Positions 13,991-19,985 of a stretch of 19,985 nucleotides of DNA are shown here, one piece after another. Position 1 is the stretch's first letter, and each line of letters begins with the position of its first letter. A model generated the notes under the pieces. The model ran no database searches. It worked only from the letters and a program-made list of their open reading frames with translations, and was not told where the DNA came from. The translations under genes and the position numbers were made by a program. The DNA is taken from NCBI GenBank assembly GCA_014860005.1, contig JACZKP010000001.1, forward strand, positions 1 to 19,985, in the 5' to 3' direction. Source of the DNA: Verrucomicrobiota bacterium (GTDB taxonomy: Bacteria > Verrucomicrobiota > Verrucomicrobiae > Limisphaerales > UBA11358).

Positions 13991-14116
13991 ATAAAGATTA
14001 CCCTTATCGCGCTCGCTGTCGCAGCGCTGCCGGGCTTTGCCGGCATGGGAATTTGCAGGCCGGCAGCTTCGGGGATGTTGAGCACATGGTACAGGAAACG
14101 GATTCCTGAGTTTTAG
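13991..14116 (+). pseudogene. Possible decayed signal-peptide ORF
   Basis: Read from ATA at 13991, the frame gives 'KITLIALAVAALPGFAG', which looks like a classic signal peptide, then an unrelated tail to the TAG at 14114-14116. ATA where ATG is expected and the short out-of-character tail suggest the front of an exported protein gene that lost its start and body. There is no Shine-Dalgarno sequence. Chance resemblance is quite possible. Confidence 0.25.
14092..14114. terminator. Small hairpin beside the CotH stop codon
   Basis: CAGGAA (14092-14097) pairs with TTCCTG (14103-14108) over a 5-nt loop, followed on the plus strand by AG and TTTT. On the minus strand, which is the CotH transcript, it comes 8 nt after the stop but lacks a T-run. 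It is therefore only a weak terminator or 3'-end structure for the CotH gene. Confidence 0.25.
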
Positions 14117-17100
14117 CTACGGTAGCCTTGGAGTAACCAGTCGGTAAAAGCGGTTGGTGCCGTAAGTGACATCCGTTACTTGTTCGTCCCGGTTCACGGG
14201 GCGTGCGAGCAGGTCGGTCAGTTTAGACCAGCTTCCGGTTTCCAGTGCATCGGTGTATTGGATCGAATAGGTCTGGTTGGACAGGGCGCGGAATGTCAGA
14301 GTCGCACCGGAATCGGCTGTGATGGATTCTAGTTTGAGGTAACTGTTCGGATCGGAGGGGTTGGTGCGAGCTACGTATTCCTCCCAGTTCAACATTCCGT
14401 CGCCGTCTTTGTCGAGCAAGCGATCGGCGGCGTTGTTGGTGGAAAGGCCGTATGTCGCCTCCCAAATGTCAGGCATTCCGTCAGCGTCGGTGTCATCGAG
14501 AAAGGACAGGAGCGCAGCCGAGTCCGCCGTGCTGGCGATTCCGGCGGCATTGGTCAGCCAAACGGTGTAGTTGGTGTAGGGCGGTTGAGCGTTGGTGATG
14601 GTGAGGAAGGATACATGAGCGTTCAGGAGGAAAGAACCGTTCGGAACAGTGGTGTGATTCCGCATCCAAGAATACCTGACCGGCAAGGTGGAAGTGTTGG
14701 TGATTGCCACGCTCAGAGTGACCGAGGCGCCAGGCACGACCTCCTGGCTGAGCGGCTTTTGAATGATTACGGGCGGTTCCCCCCCAAGGACAAACTGGCC
14801 AGGGTTAGGGAAGGCGGAAGTCCAGTTCACCGGATCGTTGCCGTATGCGGACGTTAGGACTCGTTGCAGCGACGCGCCGCCGCCATTGGCATCGGCAGGC
14901 CACGGAGTCTTGTCGTCGTAGCGCACTTCCTCCACCGTGATGTAAGGGACGCCATTGGTGTCCGGTTGGTCCGGACGCTGCAACTGCAACCGTTCGCCGC
15001 CGTCCTGCAGCACGCCGCCGTAGGGACCGAGCACCTGCACGTTTTCCGGCACCGCGTATTTCGTTCGGAAACTGGACGGGTTTGTCGCCACGATAAGCAG
15101 CACCTCTCCTCGCGGCAGCACGACATTTGTGGGCAGGCTGTATGCGAGCCCGTTGATTTGCCAAGTGTTAGTCGGATTTTGGGGATCGAAGAGGGGCACA
15201 TCAACCCCACTGATGTTGCGCAGTTCGATAAATTCGTCATCACCCGGTGGCGGGTGGTACATAATCTCGGTGAAGACCACGGGACCGGTACGGGGACCAG
15301 CATTGTGACCACCCAGCGTCATTGCGACTTGTGCCGGGAATTGTTCTTCGCCAACACTGTTGACGTAACGCCCGAAGCTCACGCCATTGGCCCCGCCGCC
15401 GAATTTAACGCCGTGCCCGTAGCCTGCGAGGTTACCGTCCAGGTCGGCAGCGGTCAGGTAAATTTCATCCCCGTGTGAATCCAGCGCGAAGCTCGGCGCA
15501 GTGCCCGGCGACGGGTTAAAATCTGCCTCGGTGAAGACACGGTAGCCGCCCGCAGGAATCATGGTGCCGTCCGGGATGCGGAATTTCCTGGGAGCAGCCC
15601 CGTCATCGCTGAGAAACCAGCCGCCAACGCTGACAGCCTGTGCGGAATCATTGAACAACTCCACGGCGTCCAGATCCGGGAGATCCGTATGCGTGAGGAT
15701 TTCGTTGATGACCACGCCAGTGGACGGAGGTGACGGATCCTCGGCGCCGGGTGAACCGCCCACCGCTGCACTGGCACGCCAGTGCGAACCGTTTCCGGAG
15801 TTCGCGCGGGTTGCCGAGTTGCGGGGCACCACGGAAAAGCCATAGCCATCGGCGGCGAGCGGCCAAGGCGCGCGATCGCCATAGTCAAAATCAAATAAGG
15901 GGCTTAGTTCAGTTGAAACCCGAACCGTCTCACCTCCATTATCGAGTCGGCCCGTGTAAACTCCGCCGATGGCCACCCCCGGATACCTCGACTGGAACGC
16001 CACAACGTTTCTGACCAAAACTACAAACCCACCAGGGTTAAGCACAGTGCCGCTCGGGAAGGTGAAACTGATGCCGGCCGTGAATGACAGGCCGGCGAGG
16101 TTGAGCACATCAACCCCGATGTTCTTGAGCTCGATGAATTCGAGATCATCGCTGATCCAGTCGCCGTGAGGCAGCGGGTGGTACATGATCTCGGTCACGA
16201 CCAGCGGCGTCAGGTTCTGCGGCGTGCGGAAGAGCGCGGACGCAAGGCCACTCCAGTTGGAATCAATCTTGATTCTGGCTTGGAGCAAGGTCGGCGCGTG
16301 GAGCGCGAATGGGACAGCATAGGCCCATGCGGACGAGGCAATCCCGCCACCACTGGCTCGCGGATCTGAGCCATCCGTGGTGACGTAGATCGTGCCGTTA
16401 GCACCGCTGATCGCCACCACAAATCCGTCCGGCACGGCGCCGCCCTCTTGGTTGAAGACAGGGGGCCTGAGATAATTGCTGTCAATCCAGTCGGCCCTTT
16501 GTGTGAGCCAACTCTTGAGCTGGCCAAGACGATTGGTCCACTCGGAAATGCTCGGCAGGCCGTTGAGCAGCGACTTCTGCAGGGTGATATCGGCGGCCTG
16601 GCCGTCAATGACTGCCTCCATGGCGGGATTGCTCAACGGCCCGCGGCGGAGTTGCCACCAGCGGTCAATATACGCCTGCAGGAAATCTGGGTCGGTGAAA
16701 AGGCGTTGATACCAGAGCTGATCCGATCGGTGCATTAGCGAGCCGGTGGGTCCTCCCGAAACGTAATAGGAACTCCAATTGTAGTCCCATGCTGGACCCA
16801 TCCGGAGTTTGCCATCGTCCCCCTTCCAGGGGAACATGCTGATGAGCAGGCCGTCCCCGTTGCGCGTCAGCACGTTCAGGATGAAATAATCCAGGAAATC
16901 CCGTTGGTCTATGTATCGGCGATAACCATTCGTCGAGTCGCGCCAGATTGCATTATAGTAAAGCACGTCTTCAAATTGGGTAAACCAACCTTCGATTGCG
17001 GCGCGCTGCGCGCTGTTGATCACGTACCCGTTCGGGTTATCGAAGTTGAAGTAAGCATTCCACTGCCGGGGTTGGTCATCGCCGGGCACTGTGCCGTAGG

Positions 17101-19612
17101 AAGTGTCGGGCGACGTCTCGACAATGCGGTTGGCGCCGGCCGTGTGAAAGAACCAGGGACGCGTGGCACCGTTGGGAGTGGGCCAGCCATCTTCCGGCTC
17201 AGGATCCATGCGATTGATGTTCAGCAGCCAACTGCCGGTGGAGCCGTCGGTCGAGAGCTTCCCGAAGTCCAGCCGATCCTTGCCGCGCGAGACCTTTTCC
17301 ATGATTGCGTACACGCCGCGGCGGTCGGACAACGCCAGTTCACCGCCGTCCTCATTGATGAATGCCTCCACCCACCGGAACCGCACCGCGTAGTTCCCCA
17401 TGTTCCGGCTCAATTCATAAGCAAAGGTATTGAAGAGCAGCGCCGGGTCCCTGGAATGGTCGGGGTCGGGATAATAAAGCACCCAGTCTGCGTGCAGGGG
17501 CAGGCCAAGCGGGGACACCTCGGCCTCAGCGCCGTCCTCGTCCATGGCCTCGACGCTGTAGGGCTTCTGCTCCCACTGGGATGAGTAGGCGCCACGCCCA
17601 CGGATGCCGATGAGGGTGAACATCTGGAGCGAGTTGGTGAACGCGCTGACCCCGGCGGCGCGTTCAAACGTGGCCCAAGTTGCCGCCTGGCGAGAAACCT
17701 GTTTAATCCCGGCCCCGCTGCCACTCCAGCCTTTCTGAGGAATCACGCCGGCGCCGAAATTTTCAATGACCATGATCGGCAATGATGAAGTGTACCCGGC
17801 CAGCTCGGGCGACAGCTTGATGAAACCGGTGCCGCTGGTGCGGCTGGCTTGGCCATCCAATAACGCAATGGCACGGACCCGTGTCGTGTTTGTCAGGGGA
17901 ATTGGACCCGTGTAGAGGATTCCCGTCGCTGACGCCGGAGGCGAGCCGTCCAGGGTGAAGCGAATTTCAGCGCCCGGATTGATCGTACTCAGATTGAGCA
18001 GAAACGGTTGGGTGAAGATGCCTCTGGCGGGTGTAAACAGCGGGGCGTCGGGCGGCGGTGGAGTTTCGTTATTCGGCAGGCCCGGCGTTGGCACCCCCAG
18101 GTACCGGGCGAGCGAGACATCCGCTCCCAATATCCCATAGGAGATGTCCGCGCGTTGGGGCGGGAAAGCGGGCTCAAATGCGTGGAGAACGAGCGGACCA
18201 GGGCCAAACAAGGCAAGATACTCGCCCGCGTTGCTGAGGCGAAAATTCGTATGAAGTGTCGCCCCCGCATTGGTCTGGCTCTTGCCGGAGGCAAACACGA
18301 CGAGGTAAGCGCCGGATGCCAGGTTGGTTGAAGGGAAACTCCATTTCAACGGCTTTCCCCGATCGTCGGTGAGGTAATGGCCCGCCAGATTGACTGTCGC
18401 CGGGGTTGGGTTGTGGATCTCGATCCACCCGGAGTGCTCACCATCCTCGTCGGCCAAGGTGGATTGGTCGTTGGCCATAAACTCGGAGATGACCAAGTGG
18501 TCAGCCGGATCAAGCAGATGGACTTGGAGTTGGGCGTTGGTTGCGCCGAAGTTGTTGGTCACGGCAAGCACATAGGTCGTGGGAGCGGTGGGTTGGACGT
18601 TGGTGGAGCCGAAACCGGCGGAGGTCCGGGCCGTCACATTGCCGATGCCGGGTGAAATCGCCACCGACTGAGCGTATTGGACATTCCATGAGAGTGTTGT
18701 GCTTTCACCGGCCGCCACGTAACTCCTGCTTGTGCTGAACACGCTGATAGCGGGCGCCGGGTTCACCACGACGGTCAGACTGCTGGTCACCGTCCCGCCG
18801 CTGTTCGTCGCGGTGAGCACGTAGGTCGTCGTTACTGTGGGCGAGACCGTCAGGCTCGGCAGCAGAGTCACATTGGTTCCATTTATGAACACCGCGTTCG
18901 CATTCAGCACCTCCCACGTCAAGGTGGTCGAATCTGGTGTGAGGACCGTTTCGGGTGTCGCGGTAAAAGCGACGATGACAGGCGGTCGAACGACTCCGTT
19001 GAACGCGTCGGAGTGGTTCTGGATCACCTCTTCAGACACCAGACCATTGTAGGCGGTAAGCCGGTGAACGGTGCCAACCATGTTCTCGCTGTTATTGGGG
19101 TTCGCTCCGAGCCAGCCTTGACCCGTTGGCATTCCGAACCCGGCATCTACTGAGGATCGCGTGCCTGCCAATACCCCGTTGCGGTAGAGACTCATGGCCC
19201 GGGTGGCCGAGTTCCAAACGTAGGTGACGTGTGTGGCTTGAAGGGGAGAAGGAACGCCCGGGCTAAAGAGGTAATCCGCAATCCCGAGCTGCGTGAAGCC
19301 GAGCTGGCTCGTATCATTCCACGATTCAAATCGCAGGTTGCTGCTGGAATTGGCACCAACCGCCAGGTAGGCCGAGGTGGTGGTGGCTGGATTCCCCTCC
19401 AAAATGAATTCCATCGTGGCATTGCCCGAGCTATTCCCAAAATTGAACGCGGTGCGGTTTGTTCCGTAAAACCAAAGCGCGGCGGAGAGGCGGGCGGCAG
19501 GCGCGAGTCCGCCGGCGGCATCGCTCGTTATCTGGGTATCGTAAGCCTCCAGCGAAGCTTGGGCCACGGTCATTCCCCCAATCAGCAAAAGCACCCCGAA
19601 AAAATACTTCAT
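14117..19612 (-). CDS. Giant secreted CotH-kinase / lamin-tail-domain multidomain protein
   Basis: 1831 residues. The order is: signal peptide 1-19 ('MKYFFGVLLLIGGMTVAQA'); LamG-like domain about 25-200; two Ig-like domains about 208-285 and 288-368; lamin-tail domain (LTD) 1 about 371-480; chitobiase-C/fn3-like domain about 518-590 ('AEIRFTLDGSPPASATGI'); CotH kinase-like domain about 608-1048 with 'RGRGAYSSQWEQKPYSVE', 'RGVYAIMEKVSRGKDRL' and 'GPAWDYNW' (939-946, Asp943); a second chitobiase-C-like domain about 1052-1130; LTDs 2-4 about 1136, 1298 and 1445 ('VVTEIMYH', 'VVINEILTH', 'VVFTEIMYH'); an Ig-like domain about 1611-1700; two Ca-binding-like loops ('DDTDADGMPDIWE', 'DKDGDGMLNWEEY'); and a C-terminal module ending 'NRFYRLVTPRLP'. 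CotH kinases phosphorylate proteins; the substrate here is unknown. The start lacks a clear Shine-Dalgarno sequence. Confidence 0.87.
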   Translation of the reverse strand: MKYFFGVLLLIGGMTVAQASLEAYDTQITSDAAGGLAPAARLSAALWFYGTNRTAFNFGNSSGNATMEFILEGNPATTTSAYLAVGANSSSNLRFESWNDTSQLGFTQLGIADYLFSPGVPSPLQATHVTYVWNSATRAMSLYRNGVLAGTRSSVDAGFGMPTGQGWLGANPNNSENMVGTVHRLTAYNGLVSEEVIQNHSDAFNGVVRPPVIVAFTATPETVLTPDSTTLTWEVLNANAVFINGTNVTLLPSLTVSPTVTTTYVLTATNSGGTVTSSLTVVVNPAPAISVFSTSRSYVAAGESTTLSWNVQYAQSVAISPGIGNVTARTSAGFGSTNVQPTAPTTYVLAVTNNFGATNAQLQVHLLDPADHLVISEFMANDQSTLADEDGEHSGWIEIHNPTPATVNLAGHYLTDDRGKPLKWSFPSTNLASGAYLVVFASGKSQTNAGATLHTNFRLSNAGEYLALFGPGPLVLHAFEPAFPPQRADISYGILGADVSLARYLGVPTPGLPNNETPPPPDAPLFTPARGIFTQPFLLNLSTINPGAEIRFTLDGSPPASATGILYTGPIPLTNTTRVRAIALLDGQASRTSGTGFIKLSPELAGYTSSLPIMVIENFGAGVIPQKGWSGSGAGIKQVSRQAATWATFERAAGVSAFTNSLQMFTLIGIRGRGAYSSQWEQKPYSVEAMDEDGAEAEVSPLGLPLHADWVLYYPDPDHSRDPALLFNTFAYELSRNMGNYAVRFRWVEAFINEDGGELALSDRRGVYAIMEKVSRGKDRLDFGKLSTDGSTGSWLLNINRMDPEPEDGWPTPNGATRPWFFHTAGANRIVETSPDTSYGTVPGDDQPRQWNAYFNFDNPNGYVINSAQRAAIEGWFTQFEDVLYYNAIWRDSTNGYRRYIDQRDFLDYFILNVLTRNGDGLLISMFPWKGDDGKLRMGPAWDYNWSSYYVSGGPTGSLMHRSDQLWYQRLFTDPDFLQAYIDRWWQLRRGPLSNPAMEAVIDGQAADITLQKSLLNGLPSISEWTNRLGQLKSWLTQRADWIDSNYLRPPVFNQEGGAVPDGFVVAISGANGTIYVTTDGSDPRASGGGIASSAWAYAVPFALHAPTLLQARIKIDSNWSGLASALFRTPQNLTPLVVTEIMYHPLPHGDWISDDLEFIELKNIGVDVLNLAGLSFTAGISFTFPSGTVLNPGGFVVLVRNVVAFQSRYPGVAIGGVYTGRLDNGGETVRVSTELSPLFDFDYGDRAPWPLAADGYGFSVVPRNSATRANSGNGSHWRASAAVGGSPGAEDPSPPSTGVVINEILTHTDLPDLDAVELFNDSAQAVSVGGWFLSDDGAAPRKFRIPDGTMIPAGGYRVFTEADFNPSPGTAPSFALDSHGDEIYLTAADLDGNLAGYGHGVKFGGGANGVSFGRYVNSVGEEQFPAQVAMTLGGHNAGPRTGPVVFTEIMYHPPPGDDEFIELRNISGVDVPLFDPQNPTNTWQINGLAYSLPTNVVLPRGEVLLIVATNPSSFRTKYAVPENVQVLGPYGGVLQDGGERLQLQRPDQPDTNGVPYITVEEVRYDDKTPWPADANGGGASLQRVLTSAYGNDPVNWTSAFPNPGQFVLGGEPPVIIQKPLSQEVVPGASVTLSVAITNTSTLPVRYSWMRNHTTVPNGSFLLNAHVSFLTITNAQPPYTNYTVWLTNAAGIASTADSAALLSFLDDTDADGMPDIWEATYGLSTNNAADRLLDKDGDGMLNWEEYVARTNPSDPNSYLKLESITADSGATLTFRALSNQTYSIQYTDALETGSWSKLTDLLARPVNRDEQVTDVTYGTNRFYRLVTPRLP

Positions 19613-19753
19613 GTCAATTATGCATCTATCACACGATTCGAGACACTACCGCCAAAGTCAAAGCGAAATCCTTCAGCACAGAACTTCTCGACTGACCGTG
19701 TCACTCAAAGAGACTGCCGCACCGAATGAAAACCGCCCCCCGGAGCACTAATT
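19613..19753. other. Gap between CotH gene and transposase
   Basis: A 141-nt stretch with no gene. It must hold the CotH promoter (minus-strand genes on both sides) and probably the 3' end of the insertion sequence, but I found no clear terminal inverted repeat or target-site duplication because the other IS end is outside the window. Confidence 0.4.
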
Positions 19754-19985
19754 CTAACGTGCGTTCAAGGTGAGTGTAACTATCCAGGGCCAATGGGTGA
19801 TGCTTTTGATGCAAGCGCCATCACGTTTGAGGCGACGCAACCCCGAACGGAGCTGTTTCTTGACGCCTGCCAGTGAATCAAACACGCGGTTCGGAAATTC
19901 CTTCTCGCGGATTTCATCCCAAATGTGTTCCTGGGGATTGAGTTCAGGCGAGTAGGCCGGCAAGGGCAGCAATACGATATTGTCT
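19754..19985 (-). CDS. IS630-type transposase, C-terminal part (cut by window edge)
   Basis: The frame is open from the window edge to the TAG at 19754-19756 (77 codons). It reads 'DNIVLLPLPAYSPELNPQEH' then 'IWDEIREKEFPNRVF', the hallmark C-terminal DDE block of IS630-family transposases, where Asp and the later Glu belong to the catalytic triad. The rest of the gene is beyond 19985, so intactness cannot be judged. The apparent start codon at 19972 is a TTG inside the conserved block and is not a real start. Confidence 0.88.
   Translation of the reverse strand, partial: DNIVLLPLPAYSPELNPQEHIWDEIREKEFPNRVFDSLAGVKKQLRSGLRRLKRDGACIKSITHWPWIVTLTLNAR

Larger units (their letters stand above)
13665..14116. 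other. 452-nt gene-poor region
   Basis: Between the head of the beta-helix gene and the tail of the CotH gene no intact gene is seen. It contains a hairpin (13851-13895), a G-run (about 13954-13960), an inverted repeat GCTGCCGG/CCGGCAGC (14026-14033 with 14060-14067), a possible decayed ORF (13991-14116) and a small hairpin next to the CotH stop. The promoter of the beta-helix gene must lie near 13665-13800 on the minus strand, but none is clear. Confidence 0.5.

Noticed and set aside
19690..19753. Terminal inverted repeat of the IS630 element
   Set aside because: No partner end is inside the window, so no inverted repeat can be demonstrated.

Overview
The window looks like chromosomal DNA from a GC-rich Gram-negative bacterium of the Verrucomicrobiota (Pedosphaera/Limisphaerales-like). 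This is an inference from gene content: a very large secreted CotH-kinase/lamin-tail-domain protein, a BspA-type leucine-rich-repeat protein, secreted glycoside hydrolases (GH99 and DUF2961/GH172 types), secreted proteins that end in a domain finishing with 'RFYR', and scattered REP-like hairpins and heptamer repeats. No rRNA, tRNA or CRISPR was seen.

Left part (about 188-5129, rightward): a GbsR/MarR-type regulator with a promoter-overlapping palindrome (213-232) and a probable intrinsic terminator/attenuator at its own stop codon. It is followed by five tightly packed genes: a fusion of a DCC thiol-disulfide oxidoreductase domain with a wax-synthase-like MBOAT acyltransferase, a small four-helix membrane protein, a DUF2071 protein, a TIGR01777-type SDR epimerase and a second DUF2071 protein. 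Three consecutive junctions are 4-nt ATGA overlaps and a fourth is possible, so these genes are almost certainly co-expressed. The combination suggests a membrane-associated acyl-transfer or lipid-modifying pathway with a redox component. I know of no characterised function for this set, and it is the best candidate here for an undescribed system.

Middle part (about 5188-8071, leftward): a periplasmic SIMPL-domain protein, a two-domain CbiX/SirB-like chelatase and a GH99-family glycosidase. These share one direction but not an obvious pathway.

Right part (about 8201-19612): a secreted BspA-type LRR protein divergent from a secreted GH172-type (DUF2961) glycosidase, then a secreted or lipoprotein right-handed beta-helix protein, then a 1831-residue secreted CotH/LTD multidomain protein. 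All are probably exported and fit polysaccharide breakdown and surface binding, but their orientations rule out a single operon. The window ends inside an IS630-type transposase.

Non-coding structure: a 74-nt hairpin captured in the 3' end of the SDR gene (4234-4307), a 73-nt hairpin just after the LRR gene (8125-8197), a heptamer repeat inside the CbiX gene (6574-6608), and a 452-nt gene-poor stretch (13665-14116) with hairpins and what may be a decayed signal-peptide ORF.
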